This document shows, one piece after another, positions 35,601-44,804 of a DNA stretch of 64,000 nt. Position numbers and translations under genes: made by a program. How positions within the stretch are numbered: the stretch's first letter is position 1; each line of letters opens with the position of its first letter. Source of the stretch: Bacillus cereus (lineage in GTDB: Bacteria > Bacillota > Bacilli > Bacillales > Bacillaceae_G); assembly GCF_025917685.1 (NCBI RefSeq), contig NZ_CP089518.1:3287001-3351000 (forward strand), given 5' to 3'. Under the pieces are notes generated by a model. It made no database searches. It saw nothing but the letters and a program-made list of their open reading frames with translations, and was not told the origin of the DNA.

Positions 35601-38600
35601 TGACTTCATTATCTGGAATCTCTGTAATCGTCACTTGGAACGTTACCGTAATACTTCCACCAGCAATTAATAACGGAGTAACTGTAAATCCTATTTCTGG
35701 ATTTACACCTGGTTGCTGTATTCCACCTATCGTTACACTATTTGCAACAAATGTCGTTCCTTCTGGAATTACATCTTGGAAGAACACATCTGTAACAGGA
35801 ATAATTCCTACATTCGTTATTAGAACGGTATACGTTAATACATCTCCAACAGCTCCAGCAGCAACATTTACAGTTTTTGTTGCTGTTACTTCACCAGGCG
35901 GAGGTAACGGTATTGTAACTACTGTCGTATTACTTGAATTTGTCGTTGTTACAGGCGGTTGTAAAGGATTTAATAAAAAAGTGGCTGTAGCAGATGCTGT
36001 GTTTAATACTGCTCCACGTGTAGACGGTGCAACTACCGTAACTTGGAACGTTACTGTCAATGATGTTCCAGCTGCGATATTAGGGAGCGGGAAACCAACA
36101 TTTGGGTCAAAGCCTGGTTGAGGCGTTCCATTTATCGTTACACTATTTGCGACAAATGTTGTTTCTGTTGCAATCAGATCAATGAAAGAAACATTCGTCG
36201 CTAGTACTGTGCCGTTATTTCGAATGACAACAGAATACGTGTAAGTTTCTCCAAGTGCTGCTTGTTGCACAGATGAAGATTTTTGTATATTTAACTGCGC
36301 TGTATTTACTTGTGTCACTACAAAATTACTATTCGTAACAGTCGTTATAGGAGGTCCTGCCGGATTTATAAGGAAACTTGCAGTAACGTTCGATTGATTT
36401 CTTATATTCCCTCCACTTGGAACACTCGTCACCGTAACTTGAAACGTAATTGTAGCGGTTTGCCCGACTGGAATATTTGTAACTGGAAAACCTGCTATAG
36501 GGTCTGCGCCTTGCTGAACAACTCCATTTATCGTTACACTATTCGCTACAAATGTAGCTCCAGATGGGATTGGATCTTGAAAAATGATATTTGTTGCAGG
36601 AACAGTTCCTGTATTTTGAATAAGAATCGTATACGTTAACGTGTCTCCTACACCTGCTTGCGGCGTATTTACACTTTTTATTACATTAATTGATCCTACA
36701 TTTACTCGTGTCACAACGATATTACTAATCGTTACAATTGTAATCGGTGGCTGCAGAGGGCTTACTTGAAAATCAGCAGTGACATTTGCATTATTCGGAA
36801 GTACTCTATTCGTCGGTACACTTGTTACCAACACTTGAAAAATGACTGTTACCATTGATCCAACCGGAATATTAGCAAGCGGAAAACCAATAGTCGGATC
36901 TAATCCTGGTTGCGGGGTTCCGTTAATCGTTACACTATTTGCTACGAATGTTGTACCAGCTGGTATCGGATCGAGAAATGATACATTTGTCGCTACTACC
37001 GTGCCGCTATTTTGTATAGTAACTGTATACGTTAACGTATCTCCTACACCTGCTTCACTTGCATTTACAATTTTCATCACATTTAATCCTGCAGAATTTA
37101 CGACTGTCATTACGGTATTACTTGGTACCGTCACAGTAATAGGTGGTTCTGTTGGATTTACAAGAAAATCTCCAGTGACATTCGCATTATTTACAACATT
37201 ATTCCCTTGTGGAATTGAATCAATTAATACTTCAAACGTAACAATTACACTCGCACCAGTAGGTAAATTATTTAATGTAAATCCAAGTTCTGGATCTGCC
37301 CCTTCCTGTAAAACACCATTAACCAATACACTATTTTCAATAAATAACGTCCCTTGTGGAATTGAATCTTGGAAAAATACATTTGTAGCTGGTACACTAC
37401 CTGCATTTATTATTTCGATTGTATATATTAAAGTATCTCCTACAGTTGCAACACTCGTATTCACAGATTTTATAACTTCAAAGCTCCCTGTTTGTACTGT
37501 CGTATTCACGACGTTACTCGGAACAGTAATAGTAACTGGTGGTTCACTCGGATTCACTTGAAAACTTGCGGATACAGTTGCACTATTTAAAATATCTTCA
37601 TTCGGCGGATCCTGCTCAATTAATACTTCAAATGTAACTACAACTGTCTGAGCCGCAGGGATATTCGGAAGAGGAAATCCTGAATTTGGATTTAGTCCAC
37701 TTTGTGGTGTTCCATTAATTGTTACAGAGTTTGCAACGAAAGAAACCGCTGAAGAAGTAGTGTCTTGGAAAAATACATTTGTTAACGGAACGTTACCTGT
37801 ATTTTGGACGGCAATCGTGTATGTTAAAGTATCACCTACTGCCGCTTGAGCTGTATTTACTTCTTTTATTACATTTAAACCACCTGTATTAACTTGTGTT
37901 ACAACGGTATTCGTTTGCCTATTAATCGTTACTGGCGGTTGATTCGGAATAACGACGAAATTAGCAGATACATTACCGCGATTCGCAATCGTACCTCCTG
38001 ATGGGGTAGATGTAACTCGTACTTGAAAAGTCACCGTTCTACTTCCACCTGGAGATATATTCGCTACTGTAAACCCAGTCGCTGGATTTGCCCCAGGTTG
38101 CGAAACTCCATCAACAGTTACACTATTTGGTATAAAAGTCGTTCCAATTGGGATTGGATCTTGAAAAATAACGTTCGTCGCCAGTACATTTCCTGTATTT
38201 TCAATTGTAACGGTATACGTAAGAACGTCATTAACTGTCGCAAAAGCTCTATCTACTGTTTTTCTCGTTCTTATATCGGCTATATTTATTGTAGTAAATA
38301 CTGTATTACTTGTCGCTTGGCCTGAAACTGGTTGTTGACCAGGAACCGGAATAAAGTTAAACGTTACACTCGCACGGTTTGGAATTGGATTTACAAGAGG
38401 ATTAGATGTTACTCGAACTTGAAAGCGTACTACAGTCGTTTGCGAAGCATTAATACTTCCAAGATTAATACTACTTGCTGGATTCGCTCCTGGTCGCGCT
38501 ACTCCATTTACCGTAACACTATTTGTTACAAACGTTGTTCCAGCAGGTATACTATCAACAAAAATAACATTATTTGCAGCGACATTCCCATTGTTCGTGA

Positions 38601-40092
38601 CATTCACTGTGTAGGTTAATACGTCATTAAGTGTTGCCGTCTGTAGGTCTACAGATTTTTGCAAACTTAGATTTGCACGGTTTACCGTCGTCTGTACTGT
38701 ATTTGAAGAAGCTGTACTTGTGATAGGAGGACTTCCGACGAAAGGACGGAATTGGTAAGATACCATTGCACGGTTGGAAATTGGATTTGGATTTGGGAAT
38801 GACGTAACTCTCACTTGAAATGTAACAATTCTTTGAGCGTTATTTGGGATTGTACCTAAATTTATTCCACTAGCTGGATTCGCACTCGGCTGCGTTACTC
38901 CTCCTACTGTCACACTGCCGGCTATAAATGTCGTTCCATTCGGAATACTGTCTTGTAATACAACGTTATCTGCACTTCCCGTCCCTGTATTCGGAACGGT
39001 AATCGTATATGTGAGAATATCTCCAACTGCTGCCACTGTTTTATCAACAGATTTGACAGGATTTATAATCGGCCCCGTCGCATCTATTTGAACACCAAAA
39101 CCAGCTGCAGCATATCCATCTCCATTTGTAATGAAGCGAACTGTTGCTGACGTTTGATTATTCACTAATGATGATGAAGCATCTACATTCGTAATATCCC
39201 ACCCTTGTCTTCTGACAGCCAAGGCTGCCCCTAACGGCTGATTCAAATTTCCAAACGTGCCGCTCGTATCTAAATTCCCATTGTCATTACAAATTTGTGA
39301 TTGAAAGAAATTATTTGCGGGATTTCTCGGTCCGAATAATGCAACTGTAGCATTAGCGTTCGGCCCAAAACGAAGTTGATCTCCAACAATGTTAGAATCA
39401 CCTTCTTGAGCAGTTACAAGTACTCTTCCTGTAACTGTCCCCGTAGACGGCGTTGCAAAACCAGAAATAATAGCATCAACTGGTGGCGATGAAGCATCGA
39501 TGATTTCTTGACCTGCATACACTGATAAATTTCGAAGTGGTAAACTCGCATTTTGATAAACTACCTCAAGTGTCCAGCCTACCGATCGACTAATAGTTGA
39601 ATTGGCAGCAGTTCTCGCAGCAGGAACACTCCCAGTTGTATATGTCCCCGCTCCTCCTCCATTAACAAAGTTTGTTACATTGGCAGATCTAACGTAATAA
39701 AACTGATTCCCAACTGATCCTTGTTGAGCAGTTGCAGGATCTGGTGCAACTGAAAATGTTCCTGCTGGTGTTGTAAACGAAATATTATCATTTAAAAATG
39801 CAGTAACATCCTCAGTATCAGTCCTGTATGTGCCAGCCCACACTAGTTCTGCGTATAAAACACTACTCCCTGCTGGAAGGTTTAAAATTGCACTTGAAGA
39901 ATTTAATGGCCAATCATTTGTCGTTCCTGCTGGGAACCCTGGCACTTGAAGCGATGTATTTACTGTAGTAAATACATCAATCGTACCGAAGTTATTGCCT
40001 GGTGCAGGAGATGTAGGACTGAGTCCCAACGTGTTCCCAGTGAACGTGACGGCACCAGTTACTGTCGTTGTAAAGCGATTCATAAAAGGCAC
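32620..40092 (-). CDS. Giant DUF11-repeat protein (about 2490 residues, 16 repeats), probable surface or exosporium protein
   Basis: The N-terminal domain (about 1-340) starts MPFMNRFTTTVTGAVTFTGN and contains AGTYRTDTEDVTAFLNDNIS and a single Cys in QICNDNGN. It is followed by 16 tandem DUF11 repeats of about 130 residues. Each has the pattern K.V...A.VGD.LTYT, NTG...ATNV.F.D.IP.GT.FV, NSVTING.PQPG, G....VTFQV.VTS.P and N.A.V...F..... The last 35 residues are a Cys-rich tail with four cysteines (CETNFNC, CSPCNQ). There is no Sec signal peptide, LPXTG motif or transmembrane segment, so conventional export and sortase anchoring are not visible. Repeats differ from each other, so the array is not a recent expansion. 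The GTG start has a weak ribosome site. Monocistronic. Confidence 0.88.
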   Translation of the reverse strand: MPFMNRFTTTVTGAVTFTGNTLGLSPTSPAPGNNFGTIDVFTTVNTSLQVPGFPAGTTNDWPLNSSSAILNLPAGSSVLYAELVWAGTYRTDTEDVTAFLNDNISFTTPAGTFSVAPDPATAQQGSVGNQFYYVRSANVTNFVNGGGAGTYTTGSVPAARTAANSTISRSVGWTLEVVYQNASLPLRNLSVYAGQEIIDASSPPVDAIISGFATPSTGTVTGRVLVTAQEGDSNIVGDQLRFGPNANATVALFGPRNPANNFFQSQICNDNGNLDTSGTFGNLNQPLGAALAVRRQGWDITNVDASSSLVNNQTSATVRFITNGDGYAAAGFGVQIDATGPIINPVKSVDKTVAAVGDILTYTITVPNTGTGSADNVVLQDSIPNGTTFIAGSVTVGGVTQPSANPASGINLGTIPNNAQRIVTFQVRVTSFPNPNPISNRAMVSYQFRPFVGSPPITSTASSNTVQTTVNRANLSLQKSVDLQTATLNDVLTYTVNVTNNGNVAANNVIFVDSIPAGTTFVTNSVTVNGVARPGANPASSINLGSINASQTTVVRFQVRVTSNPLVNPIPNRASVTFNFIPVPGQQPVSGQATSNTVFTTINIADIRTRKTVDRAFATVNDVLTYTVTIENTGNVLATNVIFQDPIPIGTTFIPNSVTVDGVSQPGANPATGFTVANISPGGSRTVTFQVRVTSTPSGGTIANRGNVSANFVVIPNQPPVTINRQTNTVVTQVNTGGLNVIKEVNTAQAAVGDTLTYTIAVQNTGNVPLTNVFFQDTTSSAVSFVANSVTINGTPQSGLNPNSGFPLPNIPAAQTVVVTFEVLIEQDPPNEDILNSATVSASFQVNPSEPPVTITVPSNVVNTTVQTGSFEVIKSVNTSVATVGDTLIYTIEIINAGSVPATNVFFQDSIPQGTLFIENSVLVNGVLQEGADPELGFTLNNLPTGASVIVTFEVLIDSIPQGNNVVNNANVTGDFLVNPTEPPITVTVPSNTVMTVVNSAGLNVMKIVNASEAGVGDTLTYTVTIQNSGTVVATNVSFLDPIPAGTTFVANSVTINGTPQPGLDPTIGFPLANIPVGSMVTVIFQVLVTSVPTNRVLPNNANVTADFQVSPLQPPITIVTISNIVVTRVNVGSINVIKSVNTPQAGVGDTLTYTILIQNTGTVPATNIIFQDPIPSGATFVANSVTINGVVQQGADPIAGFPVTNIPVGQTATITFQVTVTSVPSGGNIRNQSNVTASFLINPAGPPITTVTNSNFVVTQVNTAQLNIQKSSSVQQAALGETYTYSVVIRNNGTVLATNVSFIDLIATETTFVANSVTINGTPQPGFDPNVGFPLPNIAAGTSLTVTFQVTVVAPSTRGAVLNTASATATFLLNPLQPPVTTTNSSNTTVVTIPLPPPGEVTATKTVNVAAGAVGDVLTYTVLITNVGIIPVTDVFFQDVIPEGTTFVANSVTIGGIQQPGVNPEIGFTVTPLLIAGGSITVTFQVTITEIPDNEVILNDADVTFTSQPNPQEPPITQTILTNLVVTTINIASIFPLKLVDKGSATVGEILTYDVLIFNFGTVPATNVQFLDSSTSGVAFVPGSVSINGIPEPGFDPFIGFTVPDIPVGDFVLVTYQEMVTSIPQGGTVVNFVDVTATFAVSETEPPITETTTSNTTLTKINESGLNVLKSVSQPVVAVGDTITYTTVVQNTGTVTATNVQYSDVLPSSITFVPNSVTIDSVLQPGFNPNNGFSLPDINPGESVEVTFQVTVASVPSNGTIANTANVTGSFILVPGEPPVIVNQPSNTTLTTVNRGRFNVIKQVNRAATLVGDVLTYTVQITNTGTVTANNVQFIDTISAGASFVPNSVTVNGTPQPGLNPITGFGIGDILVGNTNIVTFQATVTNIPSSGTITNVANITGSFTLVPGEPPVVVTEPSNTTITRVNRGRFNVIKTVNKQATRLGDTLTYSVQVTNTGTVTATNVQFIDVPSPSLEFVPGSVQINGIPQVGLDPFVGFSLPDLPVGGSVLITFEVTVISIPPSNSIMNSASVTGSFELIPGEPPFTITSPSNTTVTPVNRGSLDMLKEVDHPIVGVGETVTYTVRILNTGTADAMNVQFIDVLSQEADFVPNSVTINGVPQPGLNPQIGFTIPDIPVGETVIVTYDATITSFPDGGTVVNVAGALAEYILVPGEPPITVMDMSNTVIVTINTAILFVAKGANFEVAMVGDVITYGIAVINDSTVPVTNIILTDIIDPNTLFINGTVTVNDVPLPFANPNIGIPLGDFQPNDAAIINFQVVITGGQINNLVTNTSTANGLATVNPNEPPVVVEGDSNTVVIPFIPQNVSTTVVKTADLQSATIGDVITFTTVITNTGDTAIQNIRFQDMLDSSFRFVPGSVTVDNTPVPNVSPVSGFLIGSLNPGEARTVLFQVTVQSAPSGSGNYINQASIRFEHQVGTVLPPVTQIIDSNIVVIPFVPTIEQICETNFNCLDKIPFHCSPCNQLRINKK

Positions 40093-40213
40093 ATAATCAT
40101 CTCATTTCATTTCATTTATAGTAAAAAGTGCTCTATACTATAAAATGTAGACAAACTATAGAGTGTACGTTGTCCAACAAAATTCCGCACATACGAGAGG
40201 GGTTTATAAAATT

Positions 40214-40963
40214 ATGCGCTACGTAATCATAACAGGAACTTCACAAGGTTTAGGTGAGGCGATTGCCACGCAATTGTTAGAAGAAAATACAACGGTCATC
40301 TCTATTTCTAGAAGAGAAAATAAAGAGCTTACTAAACTCGCAGAGCAAAATAACAGCAATTGCATTTTCCATTCCTTAGATCTTCAAGATGTACATAATT
40401 TAGAAACTAACTTTAACGAAATCATTTCATCTATTAATGAAAAGGCTGTATCATCTATTCATTTAATTAATAATGCGGGCACAGTTGCACCTATGAAACC
40501 AATTGAAAAAGCTGAGAGCGGACTGTTCATTACGAACGTTCAAATTAATTTACTTGCACCTATGATTCTTACCTCCACTTTCATGAAACATACGAAAGAT
40601 TGGAAAGTAGATAAACGTGTTATAAACATCTCATCTGGCGCAGGAAAAAATCCTTATTTCGGATGGGGAGCTTATTGTACAACGAAAGCTGGCGTAAATA
40701 TGTTTACACAGTGTGTAGCGACCGAAGAAAAAGAAAAAGAATATCCAGTAAAAATCGTCGCTTTTGCACCTGGTGTTGTTGATACAAATATGCAAGCTCA
40801 AATTCGTGAAACAAATAAAGAAGACTTCATAAATTTAGATCGATTCATCGCATTAAAAGAAGAAGGAAAGCTACTGTTACCCGAATATGTTGCGAAGGCA
40901 ATTCGTAGCTTACTAGAAACAGAGGACTTCCCGCAAGGTGAGGTAATTCGAATTGATGAATAA
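40214..40963 (+). CDS. yueD: Benzil reductase ((S)-benzoin forming), short-chain dehydrogenase
   Basis: A 249-residue SDR, similar to B. cereus benzil reductase and B. subtilis YueD. The cofactor motif is TGTSQGLG (residues 8-15), followed by the NNAG motif (LINNAGTVAPM), the catalytic Ser in NISSGAG and YCTTK as the YxxxK pair. It reduces benzil-like diketones stereoselectively with NADPH; the physiological substrate is probably a sepiapterin-like or other carbonyl. ATG 40214 follows GAGAGGGG; the longer frame from 40163 is unlikely. Confidence 0.92.
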   Translation: MRYVIITGTSQGLGEAIATQLLEENTTVISISRRENKELTKLAEQNNSNCIFHSLDLQDVHNLETNFNEIISSINEKAVSSIHLINNAGTVAPMKPIEKAESGLFITNVQINLLAPMILTSTFMKHTKDWKVDKRVINISSGAGKNPYFGWGAYCTTKAGVNMFTQCVATEEKEKEYPVKIVAFAPGVVDTNMQAQIRETNKEDFINLDRFIALKEEGKLLLPEYVAKAIRSLLETEDFPQGEVIRIDE

Positions 40964-40964
40964 C

Positions 40965-40995
40965 AAAAAGGCACGCTATACTAGTGTGCCTTTTC
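40965..40995. terminator. Bidirectional terminator
   Basis: AAAAAGGCAC pairs with GTGCCTTTT between convergent yueD and the GNAT gene. Confidence 0.7.
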
Positions 40996-40998
40996 ATT

Positions 40999-41832
40999 CT
41001 ACTTCTCTAAAAATATAAGTACAGACTCCATAATCTCTTCATAACCAATTTCTTGATAAATTTTATTTGATGTTGGATTTGCCAGATCAGTATATAATGT
41101 CGTTGTTTTGTAACCTTCATCTAACATACGTTGACTAAGTGCAGCTACACAATTTGATGCGTACCCTTTTTTCCGTTCTTCTTTCGGCGTATATACGAAA
41201 TTAACTGTTATATTATTTGTAGTTGGTCTTGTTTTTGCAGCTACAGAGACTAATTTCCCGCCAACCTCCAGACCAAATAGACGGTTGGTAGTTATTAATG
41301 TATGCGCGGTTTGTTTCGCTTCCTCTTTCGTAGTAGGTAACTTCACGTCTTCACAAAATTGATATATCCATTTTTCTATTAATGGTAGCTCATCACTATT
41401 TATCGTACGAAAAATCCCATCGTTCCACTTCTTCTTTACTCGTTTTAATTCATATACACCTTGCTCCATTCCAACTACAATTTTTTTCTGTTCTAATATC
41501 GCAATCTCTTCAGCTAACTTCTTTATGACTTTCTTATTGCCAATGAAACCAGGAATATCCGGATATACTTTCGTTAACTCCTTTGCAAGTTCCACTATAT
41601 CCTCTTCCGCAATTTCAGAAGTTGCAACAATCATTTGTCTTTCCACAGTTTGAAGAAATACAATCGTAACCTCTTCTCCACGTTTCGCTACCGCCATAAA
41701 TATCGGTTCTTGAACAACTTGTAAAACGCCTAATATTAAATTATTTGCCTGCTCATTCTTTTCTAAAAATGATGTAACATCTTCTTTAAAACGGAGAACC
41801 TCTTCATATACGTGTAATTGAATCATCGACAA
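40999..41832 (-). CDS. GNAT family acetyltransferase paired with a lyase-like gene
   Basis: A 277-residue protein. The C-terminal GNAT domain (about 165-277) has TVNFVYTPKEERKKGYASNCVAALSQ with the acetyl-CoA loop, then TTLYTDLANPTSNKIYQEIGYE. The N-terminal 130 residues (LHVYEEVLRFKEDVTSFLEKNE) form a second, degenerate region found in Bacillus GNAT proteins of the DUF4081/FR47-like group. Start: TTG 41832 or ATG 41826; GAGGGAAGAGA favours the TTG. It follows the argininosuccinate-lyase-like gene by 60 bp in the same direction. Confidence 0.8.
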   Translation of the reverse strand: MSMIQLHVYEEVLRFKEDVTSFLEKNEQANNLILGVLQVVQEPIFMAVAKRGEEVTIVFLQTVERQMIVATSEIAEEDIVELAKELTKVYPDIPGFIGNKKVIKKLAEEIAILEQKKIVVGMEQGVYELKRVKKKWNDGIFRTINSDELPLIEKWIYQFCEDVKLPTTKEEAKQTAHTLITTNRLFGLEVGGKLVSVAAKTRPTTNNITVNFVYTPKEERKKGYASNCVAALSQRMLDEGYKTTTLYTDLANPTSNKIYQEIGYEEIMESVLIFLEK

Positions 41833-41892
41833 TCTCTTCCCTCGATTTATATTTTAATTAAGTATTGGCGATTAATTCATTAAATCCTCCTT

Positions 41893-43401
41893 TTACGATT
41901 CAATAATATTTGAAACTAATGTGTTCAAATCATTTTCAGCATGCAAAACTCTCTTCTTTTCCTTCTCAAATATCTCTTCTTCTTTTCGAAAAGATTCTTT
42001 GCGTTTTTGAATCATACGCTCCATCTCTTTTTTACTCGGACCACCATATACATTTCTTTTTTGAATAAAAGCTTCTGGTGATATAATTTCTTTCCACTCT
42101 TCTTCTAATAAAGTTACTCTTAACTTTTCTTGCAAGTACATATTTACTTCTTTGAAATGTAATTCATGTAATTCTTTCTTCTGCTGCATAGACATATTCG
42201 CAATCGTACTTGCTGCATGATGTGCATGCCGGAATGGTATTTCATAGTTCTTTGTTAAAACATCTGCGAAATCTGTAATCGTAATCGCGTGTTTATATGA
42301 ACGACTTTTTAACGTTTCCGCTTCTACCTTCATCGTTCGAATAACTGCGTTCATAATACAAAAAACACGAATCGCCTTTTCGATTCCTTTATATAAATAC
42401 GGCTGCAAGTCATCCTCCGTATCGACAATATCGCCAAATGGTGTATTATGAATCATTTGAAATACAGTAAAGGCTTCCCCTAAAGCACTACTCGTAATAG
42501 CGCGTGCATGTTCAATTGAAACAGGATTTCGTTTTTGCGGCATAATGCTACTTATTTGTACATATGGCTTCGCTACAGTAATCCCATCGTATTCTTTCGT
42601 CGCTAATAGTAAAAAATCATGAATCCATCTACTTGTGTTCGTCATAATAACCATTAGCAACGAACTAACTTCTAATAAATAATCCGCTCCAGCGACAGCA
42701 TCATATGAGTTCTCAATTACATTTGTAAATCCCAGTAGCTGTGCCACTCGCTCTCGCTTAATCGGGAAACTTGTTGTAGAAAGGGCAGCTGCCCCCATTG
42801 GAGAATGATTTACAAAATGATACGCTTTTCTCGTTCGTTCCAAGTCTCTTTGCATCGTATCGTAAATTGCTAAAACATAATGACCAAATGTTGTTGGTTG
42901 CGCTGGTTGTGTATGTGTATACGCAGGCATAATTGTTCCCATATGTTCCTCAGCGAGCTCCAGCATACTTTCTTGCAGCAATAAATGATGTTCCATTAAC
43001 CGTAATACATATTGCCGCAAACTCATGCGATACATCGTTACACCCATATCATTTCTACTCCTACCGATATGCATATTACTGACAAATTCACACTTTGCTT
43101 CTTGAGAAAGTAAATGTTCAACTAAGAAAAAAAGATCTTCATGTTGCTCTGTATATAGCAACTGATCCTTTGGAATTGCCCCTACCTTTTTAAGTGCTGT
43201 TAATATAGCTTTCGCTTCTTCTCTTTTCATTAGCTTTTCTTCAGTTAACATAATAATATGTGCCCTATGCACTTGAAACATATCTTTCAATAAATAATTA
43301 CGCTGAAAATCAAATACATGCTGTAGTACACAGTCTACATATGTTTTCCCAGGGAAATCAGCGCCTTCATTTTTAATAAACTCTTCTTTACTCTGTTTCA
43401 T
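41893..43401 (-). CDS. Argininosuccinate-lyase-like protein (fumarase/aspartase superfamily)
   Basis: 502 residues. It contains the superfamily signature SSIMPQKRNP, the catalytic His region AYTHTQPAQPTTFGHY, the substrate segment SNMHIGRSRNDM and the DDLQPYLYK block. It is therefore an ArgH-type lyase that should cleave an N-substituted amino acid to fumarate plus amine. It is longer than ArgH (about 460) because of a charged C-terminal extension (about 440-502, ERMIQKRKESFRKEEEIFEK). No argG or other arginine genes are near; the partner is a GNAT. A specialised role outside arginine synthesis is likely. ATG 43401 is 8 bases after AAGGGG. Confidence 0.82.
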   Translation of the reverse strand: MKQSKEEFIKNEGADFPGKTYVDCVLQHVFDFQRNYLLKDMFQVHRAHIIMLTEEKLMKREEAKAILTALKKVGAIPKDQLLYTEQHEDLFFLVEHLLSQEAKCEFVSNMHIGRSRNDMGVTMYRMSLRQYVLRLMEHHLLLQESMLELAEEHMGTIMPAYTHTQPAQPTTFGHYVLAIYDTMQRDLERTRKAYHFVNHSPMGAAALSTTSFPIKRERVAQLLGFTNVIENSYDAVAGADYLLEVSSLLMVIMTNTSRWIHDFLLLATKEYDGITVAKPYVQISSIMPQKRNPVSIEHARAITSSALGEAFTVFQMIHNTPFGDIVDTEDDLQPYLYKGIEKAIRVFCIMNAVIRTMKVEAETLKSRSYKHAITITDFADVLTKNYEIPFRHAHHAASTIANMSMQQKKELHELHFKEVNMYLQEKLRVTLLEEEWKEIISPEAFIQKRNVYGGPSKKEMERMIQKRKESFRKEEEIFEKEKKRVLHAENDLNTLVSNIIES

Positions 43402-43468
43402 CACCTTTTCCCCTTTCGCCTAAGTATTACTACCCATCATACCCAGCGATAGCTAAAAAGTGCTTGTA

Positions 43469-43545
43469 CATAAAGTGAAACTTTAATCAGTGGGTGGTTC
43501 ATCTCCCACTGATTATTAACCTTCACCAATCGGTCGTTTACGGAA
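43469..43545 (-). repeat. Short interspersed repeat, shorter copy (bcr-type)
   Basis: Contains CATAAAGTGAAACTTTAATC, an inverted repeat around TCAGTGGG/CCCACTGA, and CTTCACCAATCGG then GTTTACGG. The same block occurs at 50231-50310. It lies between a terminator and a gene start and has no ORF. Confidence 0.75.
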
Positions 43546-43584
43546 TAAAAATAAACTCGGCGCTCATAGCACCGAGTTTATTTA
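43546..43584 (-). terminator. Terminator after the serine hydrolase gene
   Basis: AAATAAACTCGG pairs with CCGAGTTTATTT; the stem overlaps the stop codon. Confidence 0.8.
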
Positions 43585-44687
43585 ATAAAAGTCGCATCAT
43601 ACTTATCACTTTGCAACACTTGGAAGTGTAAATTTGCTAAATGTTTACGTATTTCAGCACTGTCATCTTCATTTAAATTATTCGCTAAAAATACAATTTC
43701 TGTACAGTTCCCGCGTTTATCCATTGCATAAACCGCTTTTGTAACTGTCCATGGTGTATAACCATTCTTTTGCCCCGCGTGTCTAAATGTTTTACGATAT
43801 TTCTTGGCACTCATATCCGTTTCAACGATATCCGCCCACACTTTTTCTTCTGCTTCTGTCAAGCCACCTTTATGATTTGCCTTTTGAAGCAATACCATAT
43901 AATCGTTTGCAGAAGCAGCCGGCAATCTATCCGACCAAATTTTATCGTAACGTTCTTCCAAATAAAGAGGAATTTCCTTCTGTAATAATGGGCCCTTCTT
44001 TTTTAAGCGTTCATGAATAATCATCGCATATTGACGATATTGCTCTTGAGACATTTCTTTTAACTTTTTCTCTATTTTATATTTTGGAACATGTAGTTCT
44101 TTATGCAAATATCCCGGAATGTATAAAGATGAAACGATCGGAAATAGTGGTTGATGTGCAGGAAGCGATAAACTTTGTAAATTACGATTAATGTTCTCTA
44201 ATCCTAACACTTCCATTAAGTACTCAGTATTCGCATTTGAACTGAACCTAACCATACCTTTTGCAACTTCCTCTAAAGAGACTGCTCCTTCAGTTATTTT
44301 TTCTTTTTTTTGCAAATAACTTTGCCATCTGTCTTGTGCACCACCATCTGTATTCGGCACATAATAACGATTCACATCATTAATTGAAACGAAACTAGAC
44401 GGGTCGATTTTCCCCTCTGTAACTTGTTTCGTATATTCAAGCGCCACAATTAACTTCATCGTACTAGCAACTGGCAATACAACATCTGGATTTACAGAAT
44501 ACACAACTTTATCATTTCTCTTTACTAGAAGAGCGCTATTTTTTTCATCTTTATGTTCTTCAATAAAAGATGCTATATACTGCGCATCATCATTATTTGA
44601 ACTCCACACTTTTTTCACTAAAAAGTTACCCGAGATTAGCAAAACGAAAATACCCACAATCACCGCGCATACTATAGTTTTTTTCAA
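43578..44687 (-). CDS. Beta-lactamase-class-A-like serine hydrolase, membrane-anchored
   Basis: A 369-residue protein. An N-terminal anchor (about 5-25: IVCAVIVGIFVLLISG) precedes an extracytoplasmic PF13354-type domain with the SxxK motif STMK (in VLPVASTMKLIVALEY), an SxN-like SSNANTEYL and a KxG-like QKNGYTPW near the C-terminus. This layout is that of class A beta-lactamases and D-Ala-D-Ala carboxypeptidases. The active enzyme could be either a peptidase on peptidoglycan or a lactamase-like hydrolase. Monocistronic. Confidence 0.82.
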   Translation of the reverse strand: MKKTIVCAVIVGIFVLLISGNFLVKKVWSSNNDDAQYIASFIEEHKDEKNSALLVKRNDKVVYSVNPDVVLPVASTMKLIVALEYTKQVTEGKIDPSSFVSINDVNRYYVPNTDGGAQDRWQSYLQKKEKITEGAVSLEEVAKGMVRFSSNANTEYLMEVLGLENINRNLQSLSLPAHQPLFPIVSSLYIPGYLHKELHVPKYKIEKKLKEMSQEQYRQYAMIIHERLKKKGPLLQKEIPLYLEERYDKIWSDRLPAASANDYMVLLQKANHKGGLTEAEEKVWADIVETDMSAKKYRKTFRHAGQKNGYTPWTVTKAVYAMDKRGNCTEIVFLANNLNEDDSAEIRKHLANLHFQVLQSDKYDATFIK

Positions 44688-44738
44688 GTAAAATTCCTCT
44701 CCTATTGTGTAACTCTTCTCTATTTATCTCTTAAAAAC

Positions 44739-44782
44739 AAAATAATGGAGATGATTATTTAAATAATCATCTCCATTATTTT
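44739..44782. terminator. 44-nt perfect palindromic terminator
   Basis: Arms 44739-44760 and 44761-44782 are exact reverse complements (core GGAGATGATTATTT), with T-run ends. It closes the nucleoside hydrolase gene. Confidence 0.85.
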
Positions 44783-44804
44783 AACTTGTATGCTCCTATT
44801 ATGT

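Noticed and set aside
33518..38619. Many plus-strand frames and regular repeats in the giant gene region; considered a CRISPR or other DNA repeat array
   Set aside because: Periodicity comes from 16 DUF11 protein repeats of about 390 bp; DNA units are diverged, there is no short-repeat/spacer structure, and the plus-strand frames are shadows.
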